Shown in pieces: positions 37,993 through 47,935 of a stretch of 64,000 nucleotides of DNA (its first letter is position 1; each line of letters begins with the position of its first letter). The notes beneath the pieces were generated by a model that was not told the DNA's origin, ran no database searches, and worked only from the letters and a program-made list of their open reading frames with translations. The position numbers and the translations under genes are program-made. This stretch comes from Massilia sp. KIM (GTDB lineage Bacteria > Pseudomonadota > Gammaproteobacteria > Burkholderiales > Burkholderiaceae_D), in contig NZ_MVAD01000001.1 in assembly GCF_002007115.1 (NCBI RefSeq), positions 1,612,001-1,676,000 on the forward strand, in the 5' to 3' direction.

Positions 37993-39813
37993 ATGAGCAA
38001 GCCTTCCCCCAGCAGCACCGATTCCGACGCATCCCGCAAAGGCAGCCTGGCGACCCTCAAGGGCCTGCTGCCCTTCCTCCGACCCTACCGCCGCCAGTTC
38101 GTCCTGGCCGGCATCGCCCTGCTGTTCGCGGCCGCCTCCACCCTGGCCATCCCCGCGGCCTTCAAGAAGATGATCGACCTCGGCTTCGGCGCCTCGTCCG
38201 CCGGCCAGAGCATCGAGCACGTGGACGCCACCTTCCTCGCCCTGTTCGGCCTGGCCGCGATGCTGGCCCTGGCCACCGCGGCGCGCTTCTTCACCGTGTC
38301 CTGGCTGGGCGAACGGGTCACCGCCGACATCCGCAGCGCGGTCTACCGCCACGTGGTCCAGCAGAGCCCCGAGTTCTTCGAGACCACCCGCACCGGCGAA
38401 GTGCTGTCGCGCCTGACCACCGACACCACCCTGATCCAGACCGTGGTCGGCACCAGCATCTCGCTCGCGCTGCGCAACACCCTGCTGTTCGCGGGCGGCC
38501 TGGTGATGCTCTTCATTACCAGCCCCAAGCTCACCAGCATCATCCTGGGCCTGCTGGTGCTGGTGGTGCTGCCGATCGTGCTGTTCGGGCGCCGCGTGCG
38601 CAAGCTCTCGCGCGACTCCCAGGACCGGATCGCCGACGCCTCGGCCCTGGCCGGCGAGATCCTCAACGCCATGCCCACGGTGCAGGCCTTCACCCACGAG
38701 CAGCGCGAAGCCGCGCGCTTCGGCGGCACCGTGGAGGAAGCCTTCCGCACCGCGATCCGGCGCGTGCGCGCGCGCGCCTTCCTCACCATGCTGGCGATCC
38801 TGCTGGTGTTCGGCGCCATCGTGTTCGTGCTCTGGCTGGGCGCGCACGCGGTGCTGCAGGGCAGCATGACGGGCGGCGACCTCGGCCAGTTCATCCTGTA
38901 CGCGGCCATCGTGGCCGGTTCGATCGGCGCGCTGGCCGAGGTGATGGGCGACGCCCAGCGCGCCGCCGGCGCCACCGAGCGCCTGCTGGAACTGCTGGGC
39001 GCGCGCTCCGACATCCAGGACCCGCTCCATCCCAAGGCCCTGCCGCCGCGCACCGCCAACGGCGCGCGCCTGAGCCTGCAGGACCTGAGCTTCTCCTACC
39101 CCTCGCGCCCCGAAAGCGCGGCGCTGTCGCACCTGAGCCTGGACATCCGCGCCGGCGAGACCGTGGCCGTGGTCGGCCCCTCGGGCGCCGGCAAGACCAC
39201 CCTGTTCCAGCTGCTGCTGCGCTTCTACGACCCGCAGGCCGGCAGCATCCGGCTGGACGGCGTGGACATCCGCGACCTCGCCCTGCACACCCTGCGCGGC
39301 GCGATCGGCATCGTGCCCCAGGACACCGTGATCTTCTCGGCCAACGCCCTCGAGAACATCCGCTACGGCCGTCCGGACGCCAGCGACGAGGAAGTGTTCG
39401 CGGCGGCGCGCATGGCCGCGGCCCATGAGTTCATCGAGCGCCTGCCCGAGGGCTATGCGTCCTTCCTGGGCGAGCGCGGGGTGCGCCTGTCGGGCGGCCA
39501 GCGGCAGCGCATCGCGATCGCGCGCGCCCTGCTCAAGAACCCGCCGCTGCTGCTGCTGGACGAAGCCACCAGCGCCCTGGACGCGGAATCCGAGCGCCTG
39601 GTGCAGCGCGCCCTGGAAGCGGCCATGCTCGGCCGCACCACCATCATCATCGCCCACCGCCTGGCGACGGTGCAGCGCGCCGACCGCATCGTGGTGCTCG
39701 ACGAAGGCCGCATCGTCGAAGCCGGCAGCCACGCCGAGCTGGTCGCCCTGGGCGGCGTCTACGCCAAGCTAGCGGCCCTGCAGTTCCAGCCGCACACTCC
39801 GGCCGCCGCCTGA
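37993..39813 (+). CDS. ABC exporter, MsbA/ABCB type (fused membrane and ATPase)
   Basis: A 606-residue half-transporter with six TM helices (about 30-320) and an ATPase domain (about 355-590): Walker A GPSGAGKTT, signature LSGGQRQR, Walker B LLLLDEATS, and switch His in IIAHRLATV. It resembles MsbA/LmrA-type exporters that flip lipids or drugs; the substrate is not known. The ribosome site is weak. It follows the AttH-like gene by 29 bases and ends before a strong terminator, so it may close that operon. It is not the missing partner ATPase, since its domain is fused to its own permease. Confidence 0.92.
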   Translation: MSKPSPSSTDSDASRKGSLATLKGLLPFLRPYRRQFVLAGIALLFAAASTLAIPAAFKKMIDLGFGASSAGQSIEHVDATFLALFGLAAMLALATAARFFTVSWLGERVTADIRSAVYRHVVQQSPEFFETTRTGEVLSRLTTDTTLIQTVVGTSISLALRNTLLFAGGLVMLFITSPKLTSIILGLLVLVVLPIVLFGRRVRKLSRDSQDRIADASALAGEILNAMPTVQAFTHEQREAARFGGTVEEAFRTAIRRVRARAFLTMLAILLVFGAIVFVLWLGAHAVLQGSMTGGDLGQFILYAAIVAGSIGALAEVMGDAQRAAGATERLLELLGARSDIQDPLHPKALPPRTANGARLSLQDLSFSYPSRPESAALSHLSLDIRAGETVAVVGPSGAGKTTLFQLLLRFYDPQAGSIRLDGVDIRDLALHTLRGAIGIVPQDTVIFSANALENIRYGRPDASDEEVFAAARMAAAHEFIERLPEGYASFLGERGVRLSGGQRQRIAIARALLKNPPLLLLDEATSALDAESERLVQRALEAAMLGRTTIIIAHRLATVQRADRIVVLDEGRIVEAGSHAELVALGGVYAKLAALQFQPHTPAAA

Positions 39814-39846
39814 GCGCATTTTATTCCGGCGGCATAGGCCCCTTCG

Positions 39847-39870
39847 CGGCGCGCTTCGGCGCGCCGTTTT
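39847..39870 (+). terminator. Rho-independent terminator of the ABC exporter
   Basis: Eight-base stem CGGCGCGC/GCGCGCCG with a TTCG tetraloop, then TTTTCCTTT. It lies 34 bases after the exporter stop. The remaining ~140 bases to the chemoreceptor gene are AT-richer and likely hold its promoter. Confidence 0.85.
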
Positions 39871-40008
39871 CCTTTACAAATCAGACAATTATCTTTCAGA
39901 CAGGCTGTTGTTTGGTGACACAAATTTGCTGCCCGACGGCGCATTTACATTGCCCGCTTTCGTTTCCAGACGGTAATATGCGATTTCCTTCTATCTTTAT
40001 TCGGTCTT

Positions 40009-42024
40009 ATGGCAAACAGCAAATATCACCCTGCCAACTGGAGCGTTGGTGCGCGCATTAGCGCAATCACCTTCGGCCTGGCGAGTGTCATCATCGCCGT
40101 CCTGGTCGCAGCCATCTCCGTGTCGACCTCCAGCATGCTGGAACAGCGCGCCGCGCAAAGCGTCGCCAACGAATTGAAAGGCGTGACCAGCACGGTCGAG
40201 CTGTTCAACAAGACCGTGAGCGGCCAGGCGGTCAGCCTCGGCCACATCTTCCGCGCCTCGCTGCCGGGAACCTTCGAGCTCGACACCGAATCCACCACCA
40301 CCATCGGCGAGGTCGCCCTGCCGCGCCTGAAACTGGACGGCAATCCGCTGAACCTCGACTTCAGCGCGCCCGACGGCTTCACCGAGCAGACCGGCGGCAA
40401 CGCCACCATCTTCGTGGCCCAAGGCGACGACTTCTACCGCATCAGCACCTCGGTCAAGAAGGAAAACGGCCAGCGCGCCGTCGGCACCATGCTCGACCGC
40501 GCCAGCCCGGCCTACGCCGCCCTGCGCGCCGGCCAGAAATACATCGGCATGGTGACCCTGTTCGGCAAGCCGACCATCGTCCAGTACGAACCGGCGCGCG
40601 ACGCGGCCGGCAAGATCGTCGGCGCCCTCTACGTGGGCGTCGACATCTCGAAGGACATGGCTGTCCTGAAGGACCGCATCCGCTCGATCAAGATCGGCGA
40701 CACCGGCTACTTCTACGTGCTGAACTCGGCGCCCGGCAAGGCCTACGGCGACCTGATCGTCCACCCGGCCAAGGAAGGCCAGAACATCCTGGAGAGCAAG
40801 GACGCCGACGGCCGCGCCTTCATCAAGGAAATCCTCGAGACCAAGAACGGCCAGATCGTCTACGACTGGCAAAACCCGGGCGAGAGCTCGGCGCGCCAGA
40901 AGTTCGTCGCCTACGCCCACGTCAAGGACTGGAACTGGGTGATCGCCGGCGGCACCTACCGCGACGAGATCACGGCCGCCGCCACCGAGCTGCGCAACCG
41001 CTTCATCGTGCTCGGCCTGGTCTGCCTGGCGGTCCTGTGCGGCGTGCTGCACTACGTGGTGCGGCGCAGCGTCTCGCGTCCGCTGGCCGAGGCGCGTGAA
41101 GTCGCCGCCCGCATCGCCGAGGGCGACCTGACCGCCCGCACCGCCAGCCGCCGCCGCGACGAGATCGGCCTGCTGACCGAGGCCATCAACGCCGTCGGCG
41201 CCCGCCTCTCGGGCGTGGTCGGCAAGGTGCGCGAAGGCGCGGAGCAGATCGCCAACGCCTCGCAAGAGATCTCGGCCGGCAACCAGGACCTGTGCAACCG
41301 CACCGAAGCCCAGGCCATCAGCCTGGCCAGCACCGCGTCCTCGATGGACCAGCTGACCTCCACCGTGCGCCAGAACGCCGAGCATGCCCAGCAGGCCAAC
41401 GAGCTGGCGCGCAGCGCCTCCGGCGTGGCCCAGAAGGGCGGCGACACCGTGGCCCAGGTGATCCAGCGCATGGACTCGATCAACCAGGCCTCGCGCAAGA
41501 TCTCGGACATCACCGGCGTCATCGACGGCATCGCCTTCCAGACCAACATCCTGGCGCTGAACGCCGCCGTGGAAGCGGCGCGCGCCGGCGAACAGGGCCG
41601 CGGCTTCGCGGTGGTCGCCAACGAAGTGCGCTCGCTGGCCCAGCGCTGCGCCGCCGCGGCCAAGGAGATCAAGGGCCTGATCGAAGCCTCGAACGGGGAA
41701 GTCGACGCCGGCAGCCGCCTGGTCGCCGAAGCCGGCGTCACCATGAAGGAAGTGCTGGCCAGCGTCGGCCGCGTGACCGACATCATGGCCGACATCAGCG
41801 CCGCCAGCCGCGAGCAGACCAGCGGCATCGAGAGCGTCAACCGCTCGGTGGTCGAGATGGACGCCGCGACCCAGCAGAACGCCGCCCTGGTCGAGGAAGC
41901 CAGCGCCGCCGCGCACGCGATGCAGGAACAGGCCGACGCGCTGGCGCGTTCGGTGCGCCAGTTCCGCCTGGCCGAGGAAAGCGCCGCCGTCCTGGCCCAG
42001 CCGCGCCGCCCGGCCCTCAAGTAA
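40009..42024 (+). CDS. methyl-accepting chemotaxis protein with Cache-type sensor
   Basis: A 671-residue chemoreceptor. TM1 (about 25-45) and TM2 (about 330-352) bracket a periplasmic Cache3-Cache2-type ligand domain. A HAMP domain (about 352-405) leads to the signalling rod, whose tip reads [26 protein letters not shown] sequence with [19 protein letters not shown] after it. Glu/Gln methylation regions flank the tip. There is no NWETF tail for CheR binding. The attractant or repellent is unknown. It is monocistronic. Confidence 0.95.
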   Translation: MANSKYHPANWSVGARISAITFGLASVIIAVLVAAISVSTSSMLEQRAAQSVANELKGVTSTVELFNKTVSGQAVSLGHIFRASLPGTFELDTESTTTIGEVALPRLKLDGNPLNLDFSAPDGFTEQTGGNATIFVAQGDDFYRISTSVKKENGQRAVGTMLDRASPAYAALRAGQKYIGMVTLFGKPTIVQYEPARDAAGKIVGALYVGVDISKDMAVLKDRIRSIKIGDTGYFYVLNSAPGKAYGDLIVHPAKEGQNILESKDADGRAFIKEILETKNGQIVYDWQNPGESSARQKFVAYAHVKDWNWVIAGGTYRDEITAAATELRNRFIVLGLVCLAVLCGVLHYVVRRSVSRPLAEAREVAARIAEGDLTARTASRRRDEIGLLTEAINAVGARLSGVVGKVREGAEQIANASQEISAGNQDLCNRTEAQAISLASTASSMDQLTSTVRQNAEHAQQANELARSASGVAQKGGDTVAQVIQRMDSINQASRKISDITGVIDGIAFQTNILALNAAVEAARAGEQGRGFAVVANEVRSLAQRCAAAAKEIKGLIEASNGEVDAGSRLVAEAGVTMKEVLASVGRVTDIMADISAASREQTSGIESVNRSVVEMDAATQQNAALVEEASAAAHAMQEQADALARSVRQFRLAEESAAVLAQPRRPALK

Positions 42025-42027
42025 GCA

Positions 42028-42051
42028 GGTGGACGGGGAAACCCGTCCACC
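42028..42051 (+). terminator. GNRA-capped hairpin after the chemoreceptor
   Basis: Perfect 10-bp stem GGTGGACGGG/CCCGTCCACC closed by a GAAA tetraloop, three bases past the stop. No T run follows, so it may stabilise the mRNA end or help Rho instead of acting as a classic terminator. Confidence 0.5.
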
Positions 42052-42120
42052 CGGCGCCGCCGCGCGAGCGTGGCATGGCGCCTTCGGTTACAGTAGCGGG
42101 CAACCCAACAGGAGCCCGCC

Positions 42121-43212
42121 TTGTCCGAATCCTCCCTGCAGCGCAGCTGCCACACGATCTTCCCCGGCCACCGCCAGCGCAGCCCCGCCGAGACCTTCGC
42201 CGCCATGGCCGCATGGTGCGAGCGCGAAGGCGTCGAGCACGACGTCTACGGCCACGGCGCCCTGCTCCAGGACTTCGAACAGCGCATCGCGCGCCTGCTC
42301 GGCTGCGAGGCGGCGGTGTTCTGCATCACCGGCACCATGGCCCAGGTGACCGCGCTGCGCCTCGGCGCGCGCGAGCGCGGCAGCGAGCTCGTGGCCCTGC
42401 ACCCGACTTCCCACATCCTGGTCCACGAACGCGCCAACCACCAGTTGCTGGGGCACTTCCATGCCCTGCAGGCGGGCGACCGCCACCGCCCCTGGACCGT
42501 GGCCGACCTCGAAGCGATCCCCGACCGCCTGGGCGCGGTCGGCCTCGAAATCCCGATGCGCGAGATCGGCGGCCAGCTCTCGAGCTGGGAAGAACTCGAG
42601 GCGATCAAGCAGCACTGCCGCCGCCGCGGCGTGCACCTGCACATGGACGGTGCGCGCCTGTGGGAAGCCCAGGCCGGCTACGGCCGCAGCGCCGCCGAGA
42701 TCGCGGCCGGCTTCGATTCCGTCTACGTCTCGCTGTACAAGGGCATCGGCGGCCTGGGCGGGGCCATGCTGGCCGGCGGGCGCGACTTCGTCGCCCGCGC
42801 CGCCGAGTGGTTCAAGCGCCAGGGCGGCAACCTGATCCACAGGACGCCCTATGTGGTGGCGGCCGCCATGCAGTTCGAGGAAAGGCTGGCGGCCATGCCG
42901 GCCTGCTTCGCGCGCACCCAGTTCCTGTATGCGGCCTTGCGCCTGCACCCCGAGATCCGGGTCAACCCGGCCGCGCCCCAGGCCAACATGCTGCACCTGC
43001 ACCTGCCGGTGAGCCGCGAGCGCGCGCTGGCCATCCGCGACGAGCTGGCGCGCGAAGACGGGATCTGGATGTACAACCGCGCCATGCACGGCGCGCTGCC
43101 TGACACCAGCGTGGTCGAGATCTACGTGGGCGAGAACCTGGTGGCCGCCAGCGACGAGGCGGTGCAGCATGCGCTGGGCCGCTTCGCCGCCCGGCTGGCA
43201 GAGGCTGACTGA
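42121..43212 (+). CDS. threonine aldolase / beta-eliminating lyase family PLP enzyme
   Basis: A 363-residue fold-type I PLP enzyme. Landmarks are [28 protein letters not shown], the [12 protein letters not shown] cofactor aspartate, and the Schiff-base lysine in [15 protein letters not shown]. It probably cleaves L-threonine or L-allo-threonine into glycine and acetaldehyde, but other beta-hydroxy amino acids are possible. It uses a TTG start with AGGAG about seven bases upstream; no in-frame ATG fits. No neighbour clearly shares its pathway. Confidence 0.88.
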   Translation: MSESSLQRSCHTIFPGHRQRSPAETFAAMAAWCEREGVEHDVYGHGALLQDFEQRIARLLGCEAAVFCITGTMAQVTALRLGARERGSELVALHPTSHILVHERANHQLLGHFHALQAGDRHRPWTVADLEAIPDRLGAVGLEIPMREIGGQLSSWEELEAIKQHCRRRGVHLHMDGARLWEAQAGYGRSAAEIAAGFDSVYVSLYKGIGGLGGAMLAGGRDFVARAAEWFKRQGGNLIHRTPYVVAAAMQFEERLAAMPACFARTQFLYAALRLHPEIRVNPAAPQANMLHLHLPVSRERALAIRDELAREDGIWMYNRAMHGALPDTSVVEIYVGENLVAASDEAVQHALGRFAARLAEAD

Positions 43213-43268
43213 GTTGCAACTGGGTTACAATATCGCGCTCCCGTAGAACGACAGTCCTCACTTTCATC

Positions 43269-44063
43269 ATGCGCCAATACCTCGATTTCATGCGTCACGT
43301 GCAGCAGCATGGCGCCCTCAAGACCGACCGCACCGGCACCGGCACCCGCTCGGTGTTCGGCTACCAGATGCGCTTCGACCTGCAACAGGGCTTCCCCCTG
43401 CTCACCACCAAGAAGGTGCACCTGAAATCGATCATCCACGAGCTGCTGTGGTTCCTGCAGGGCTCGACCAATATCGCCTACCTGAAGGAGAACGGGGTGA
43501 CGATCTGGGACGAATGGGCCGACGAGCACGGCAACCTGGGCCCGATCTACGGCTACCAGTGGCGCAGCTGGCCGACCCCGTCGGGCGAACACATCGACCA
43601 GATCGCGCAGGTGCTGGACCAGATCCGCAACAACCCGGACTCGCGCCGCATGATCGTCTCGGCATGGAACGTGGCCGACATCCCGCGCATGAAGCTGCCG
43701 CCCTGCCACGCCTTCTTCCAGTTCTACGTGGCCGACGGCAAGCTGTCCTGCCAGCTCTACCAGCGCAGCGCCGACATCTTCCTCGGCGTGCCCTTCAACA
43801 TCGCCTCCTACGCCATCCTCACCCACATGATGGCCCAGCAGGCGGGCCTCGAGGTGGGCGACTTCGTCTGGACCGGCGGCGACTGCCACCTGTACGCCAA
43901 CCACATGGAACAGGTCGCGCTGCAGCTCTCGCGCGAGACCCGCGAACTGCCGCGCCTGCTCATCCACCGCAAGCCGGATTCGCTCTTCGACTACCGCTTC
44001 GAGGACTTCGAGGTGGTTGGCTACGACCCGCATCCGGCGATCAAGGCCCCGGTCGCCGTGTAA
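43269..44063 (+). CDS. thyA: thymidylate synthase
   Basis: A 264-residue enzyme methylating dUMP to dTMP with methylene-tetrahydrofolate; exactly the E. coli ThyA length. The catalytic cysteine is Cys146 in [12 protein letters not shown], preceded by [11 protein letters not shown]. The phosphate loop [18 protein letters not shown] and the C-terminal [10 protein letters not shown] are intact. folA follows 165 bases downstream, matching the classic thyA-folA pair whose products recycle folate. A TACAAT at 43226-43231 is a possible -10. Confidence 0.98.
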   Translation: MRQYLDFMRHVQQHGALKTDRTGTGTRSVFGYQMRFDLQQGFPLLTTKKVHLKSIIHELLWFLQGSTNIAYLKENGVTIWDEWADEHGNLGPIYGYQWRSWPTPSGEHIDQIAQVLDQIRNNPDSRRMIVSAWNVADIPRMKLPPCHAFFQFYVADGKLSCQLYQRSADIFLGVPFNIASYAILTHMMAQQAGLEVGDFVWTGGDCHLYANHMEQVALQLSRETRELPRLLIHRKPDSLFDYRFEDFEVVGYDPHPAIKAPVAV

Positions 44064-44228
44064 ATACGTCGGGGATGCGCAACAAACCGGCATCCGAGCC
44101 TGACATCCGCTTGACAGCGAGCTTGCAAACAGACAACATTTACGACTAGAAATTACAACCATCGTGACAACGGCACCCTCGATGCGGACCACCGCCCTTT
44201 TCCTCCTCACTCCCAGGGCGGCATCCTG

Positions 44229-44729
44229 ATGGCGCAGCTGACCCTCGTCGTCGCGGTCGATGCGCAGAACGGCATCGGGATCGACAACCGGCTGCCCTGG
44301 CACCTGCCCGAAGACCTGGCCCACTTCAAGCGCGTCACCCTGGACAAGCCGGTGATCATGGGTCGCAAGACCTTCGACTCGATCGGCCGGCCCCTGCCCA
44401 AGCGCCGCAATATCGTCGTGACCCGCAACCCGGACTGGTCGCACGAGGGCGTCGAGAGCGCGGCCTCGCTGGCCGAGGCCGTGGCGCTGGCCGGCGGGCA
44501 GCCCGCCAGCATCATCGGCGGCGCCCAGATCTTCGAGGAAGCCCTGGGCCTTGCCGACGCGATGATCGTGACCCACATCGCGCACAGCTTCCGCTGCGAT
44601 ACCTTCTTCCCGCCGATCGACCCGGCCGTCTGGGTCGAAAGCGCGCGCGAAGCCCACCATTCCGACGAGCAGGGCTACGACTACGCCTTCGTCACCTACG
44701 TCCGCAGGGAGACAGCCTCCGATGTCTGA
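44229..44729 (+). CDS. folA: dihydrofolate reductase
   Basis: A 166-residue NADPH-dependent enzyme reducing dihydrofolate to tetrahydrofolate. The catalytic acid lies in LPWHLPEDLAHFK, the NADPH site is VIMGRKTFDSIGRPLP, and the cofactor loop IIGGAQIFEEAL is present. It regenerates the folate consumed by ThyA. Its stop overlaps the next gene's ATG by eight bases. The 165-base gap from thyA shows no gene and is moderately AT-rich near 44100-44200. Confidence 0.97.
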   Translation: MAQLTLVVAVDAQNGIGIDNRLPWHLPEDLAHFKRVTLDKPVIMGRKTFDSIGRPLPKRRNIVVTRNPDWSHEGVESAASLAEAVALAGGQPASIIGGAQIFEEALGLADAMIVTHIAHSFRCDTFFPPIDPAVWVESAREAHHSDEQGYDYAFVTYVRRETASDV

Positions 44730-45360
44730 CCGTACCCTCCTGCCGCCCGGCTCGCGCGGCGGCGACGGCTTCGCTGGCAAGCTGGCCGTCCTGATCGCCG
44801 TCCTGGCCACCCTCGGCACCCTGTTCGCCTTCCTCGGCAGCGCGGCCCACAACGACGCCGCCATGTTCAAGAGCAACGCGGCGATCGACAAGACCAGCGC
44901 CGCCAACGCCTGGAGCCATTACCAGGCCAAGTCGAACAAGCAGAACCTGGCGGAAGTCGCCTCCAACCTGCCTGGCGTGAACCAGCTGCGCTACCGCGAC
45001 GAGGCGGCGCGCTACCAGACCGAGAAGGAAGTGATCCGCAAGGAAGCCGAGCGCTGGGAATCAGCCTCGGCCGAATGGAACCGCCGCGCCGAGGACGAGC
45101 TGCACCGCCACCGCCAGTGGTCGGCCGCCTCGGTGGCCCAGCAGATCGCGATCTCGCTGGCCGCCATTACCCTGCTGGCGCGCCGCACCTGGCTCCTCAC
45201 CCTGACCTGCGCCACCGCCGCCTTCGGTCTCACCCTGGCGGTCTTCGCCGCCCTGCACACCACTCCCAGCGCCTTCTCGCCGGTGCCCTTCATGAGCGCG
45301 GCCGCGGCGGCCGTCCTGACCGAAGGCCTGCGCCGCGCCGGCCGCCGGCTGGAGGGGTGA
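44722..45360 (+). CDS. DUF4337-like membrane protein
   Basis: A 212-residue protein with a hydrophobic N-terminal segment (about 22-42), a long charged helical region (about 50-130) containing AAANAWSHYQAKSNK-like text typical of DUF4337, and two C-terminal TM segments (about 135-175 and 190-205). Function unknown. It is coupled to folA by an 8-base overlap, though this is probably incidental. Confidence 0.78.
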   Translation: MSDRTLLPPGSRGGDGFAGKLAVLIAVLATLGTLFAFLGSAAHNDAAMFKSNAAIDKTSAANAWSHYQAKSNKQNLAEVASNLPGVNQLRYRDEAARYQTEKEVIRKEAERWESASAEWNRRAEDELHRHRQWSAASVAQQIAISLAAITLLARRTWLLTLTCATAAFGLTLAVFAALHTTPSAFSPVPFMSAAAAAVLTEGLRRAGRRLEG

Positions 45361-45382
45361 AGCCCCTCGTGTGCGCCCCCGT

Positions 45383-45444
45383 TTGCGGACTCTGGCTACT
45401 CTAGCTACTTGATGTAGCAAAAAAAATTGCACAGGAGTCCGCAA
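45383..45444 (+). promoter_or_regulatory. nested inverted repeats in the decarboxylase leader
   Basis: A perfect 10-bp inverted repeat TTGCGGACTC (45383-45392) / GAGTCCGCAA (45435-45444) encloses a smaller hairpin GCTAC-TTGAT-GTAGC (45404-45418). The element lies in the 200-base gap before the decarboxylase gene, in AT-rich sequence unlike the flanks. It could be an operator, a terminator/antiterminator or a structured leader RNA. Confidence 0.4.
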
Positions 45445-45560
45445 TTTCTGCGAAAATCCGCTTCTTCTTTTTTTCGGTGCCGTGCGCGGCGGCCGGACCC
45501 GTCCGGGATTGACCCGGTGAGGGACCGCCGCCTCCACGGCGCTTCGCTTTGGAGCTGTCG

Positions 45561-47819
45561 ATGAAATTTCGTTTCCCCATCGTCATCATTGACGAGGACT
45601 TCCGCTCGGAGAACACCTCCGGTCTCGGCATTCGCGCCCTGGCGGCCGCGATGGAACAGGAAGGCATGGAGGTGGTGGGCGTGACCAGCTACGGCGACCT
45701 GTCGCAGTTCGCCCAGCAGCAGTCGCGCGCCTCGGCCTTCGTGCTCTCGATCGACGACGAGGAATTCGGCGGCGGTTCGCTGGAAGAGACGGATTTCGCC
45801 CTGACCGGCCTGCGCGCCTTCGTGCAGGAGATCCGTCACAAGAACGCCGACATCCCGATCTACATCTACGGCGAGACCCGCACCAGCCGTCACATCCCGA
45901 ACGACATCCTGAAGGAGCTGCACGGCTTCATCCACATGTTCGAGGACACCCCGGAATTCGTGGCGCGCCACATCATCCGCGAAGCCAAGTCCTACCTCGA
46001 CAGCCTGGCCCCGCCCTTCTTCCGCGCGCTGGTGAACTACGCCTACGACGGCTCCTATTCCTGGCACTGCCCGGGGCACTCGGGCGGCGTGGCCTTCCTG
46101 AAGTCGCCGATCGGCCAGATGTTCCACCAGTTCTTCGGCGAGAACATGCTGCGCGCCGACGTCTGCAACGCGGTCGAGGAACTCGGCCAGCTGCTCGACC
46201 ACACCGGCCCGGTCGCCAAGTCCGAGCGCAACGCGGCGCGCATCTACAACGCCGACCACTGCTACTTCGTCACCAACGGCACCTCGACCTCGAACAAGAT
46301 GGTCTGGCACTCGACCGTGGCGCCGGGCGACATCGTGGTCGTGGACCGCAACTGCCACAAGTCGATCCTGCACTCGATCATCATGTGCGGCGCGATTCCC
46401 GTGTTCCTGATGCCGACTCGTAACCACCTCGGCATCATCGGCCCGATCCCGCTCGAGGAGTTCACTCCCGAATCGATCGCCCGCAAGATCGAAGCGAATC
46501 CGTTCGCGCGCGAAGCCGTGAACAAAAAGCCGCGCATCCTGACCATCACCCAGTCGACCTACGACGGCGTGGTGTACAACGTCGAGACCCTGCGCGAAAT
46601 GCTGGACGGGAAGATCGACACCCTGCACTTCGACGAAGCCTGGCTGCCGCACGCCGCCTTCCACGACTTCTACAAGAACATGCACGCGATCGGCAAGGAC
46701 CGCCCGCGCGCCAAGCAGTCGATGATCTTCTCGACCCAGTCCACGCACAAGCTGCTGGCCGGCCTGTCGCAGGCCTCGCAGGTGCTGGTGCGCGAGTCGG
46801 AATCGGTCAAGCTGGACCAGGACGCCTTCAACGAGGCCTACCTGATGCACACCTCGACCTCGCCGCAATACTCGATCATCGCCTCCTGCGACGTCGCGGC
46901 GGCGATGATGGAAGCGCCGGGCGGCACCGCCCTGGTCGAGGAATCGATCCTGGAAGCGCTCGACTTCCGCCGCGCCATGAAGAAGGTGGACGAGGAATTC
47001 GGCCAGGACTGGTGGTTCAAGGTCTGGGGTCCGGACAGCTTCTCGGAAGAAGGCATCGGCGAGCAGGAAGACTGGATGATCCGCGCCGAGGACGAGTGGC
47101 ACGGCTTCGGCAAGCTGGCGCCGGGCTTCAACATGCTGGACCCGATCAAGGCCACCATCGTGACCCCGGGTCTGGGCCTGGACGGCAAGTTTGGCGAGAC
47201 CGGCATCCCGGCCTCGATCGTGACCAAGTACCTGGCCGAGCACGGCGTCATCATCGAGAAGTGCGGCCTGTACTCCTTCTTCATCATGTTCACCATCGGC
47301 ATCACCAAGGGCCGCTGGAACACCCTGGTGACCGCGCTCCAGCAGTTCAAGGACGACTACGACAAGAACCAGCCGATGTGGCGCGTGATGCCGCAGTACG
47401 CCTCGGCCAACCCGCGCTACGAGAACCGCGGCCTGCGCGACCTGTGCACCGAGATCCACCAGTTCTACAAGCAGTACGACGTGGCGCGCCTGACCACCGA
47501 GATGTACCTGTCGGACATGGTGCCGGCCATGAAGCCCTCGGACGCCTTCGCCAAGATGGCCCACCGCCAGATCGAGCGCGTGGCGATCGACGAGCTGGAA
47601 GGCCGCATCACGGCGATCCTGCTGACGCCTTACCCGCCGGGCATTCCGCTTCTGATCCCGGGCGAGCGCTTCAACAAGACCATCGTCGACTACCTGCGCT
47701 TCGCGCGCGACTTCAACGAGCGCTTCCCGGGCTTCGAGACCGACGTGCACGGCCTGGTCAAGCGCGAGGTGGACGGCAAGCTGGGCTACTTCGTGGACTG
47801 CGTCAAGCAGGACGGGTAA
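45561..47819 (+). CDS. arginine/lysine/ornithine decarboxylase
   Basis: A 752-residue fold-type I PLP decarboxylase of the bacterial Orn/Lys/Arg family. An N-terminal wing (about 1-130, RFPIVIIDEDFRSENTSG) precedes the catalytic core (WHCPGHSGGVAFLKSP, the LHFDEAWLPHAAFH aspartate, and the cofactor lysine in TQSTHKLLAGLSQAS) and a C-terminal domain. It makes a polyamine or diamine (agmatine, cadaverine or putrescine) and consumes a proton, so it may serve acid resistance or polyamine synthesis. Substrate cannot be assigned from sequence. A good GGAG site lies six bases before the ATG. No antiporter is adjacent. Confidence 0.93.
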   Translation: MKFRFPIVIIDEDFRSENTSGLGIRALAAAMEQEGMEVVGVTSYGDLSQFAQQQSRASAFVLSIDDEEFGGGSLEETDFALTGLRAFVQEIRHKNADIPIYIYGETRTSRHIPNDILKELHGFIHMFEDTPEFVARHIIREAKSYLDSLAPPFFRALVNYAYDGSYSWHCPGHSGGVAFLKSPIGQMFHQFFGENMLRADVCNAVEELGQLLDHTGPVAKSERNAARIYNADHCYFVTNGTSTSNKMVWHSTVAPGDIVVVDRNCHKSILHSIIMCGAIPVFLMPTRNHLGIIGPIPLEEFTPESIARKIEANPFAREAVNKKPRILTITQSTYDGVVYNVETLREMLDGKIDTLHFDEAWLPHAAFHDFYKNMHAIGKDRPRAKQSMIFSTQSTHKLLAGLSQASQVLVRESESVKLDQDAFNEAYLMHTSTSPQYSIIASCDVAAAMMEAPGGTALVEESILEALDFRRAMKKVDEEFGQDWWFKVWGPDSFSEEGIGEQEDWMIRAEDEWHGFGKLAPGFNMLDPIKATIVTPGLGLDGKFGETGIPASIVTKYLAEHGVIIEKCGLYSFFIMFTIGITKGRWNTLVTALQQFKDDYDKNQPMWRVMPQYASANPRYENRGLRDLCTEIHQFYKQYDVARLTTEMYLSDMVPAMKPSDAFAKMAHRQIERVAIDELEGRITAILLTPYPPGIPLLIPGERFNKTIVDYLRFARDFNERFPGFETDVHGLVKREVDGKLGYFVDCVKQDG

Positions 47820-47839
47820 GCATCGCCTGCGCATCAGCG

Positions 47840-47870
47840 AAAAGCCCGGGCCGTCGGCCCGGGCTTTTTT
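47840..47870 (+). terminator. strong Rho-independent terminator of the decarboxylase gene
   Basis: 13-bp stem AAAAGCCCGGGCC/GGCCCGGGCTTTT with a 3-base loop and a T-rich tail, 20 bases after the stop. The only base before the stem that might pair further is on the T side. Confidence 0.92.
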
Positions 47871-47935
47871 CTTTGTCGCGGCCCATCCGTTTGCCCAGTG
47901 GCGCGGCGCTCCCATCCGGGGTAAGCTCGCGCCCC

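Noticed and set aside
37993..39813. The fused ABC exporter as the missing ATPase partner of the FtsX permease
   Set aside because: It is a complete half-transporter with its own six-helix membrane domain, a different ABC class from the separate ATPases that serve FtsX/MacB permeases.
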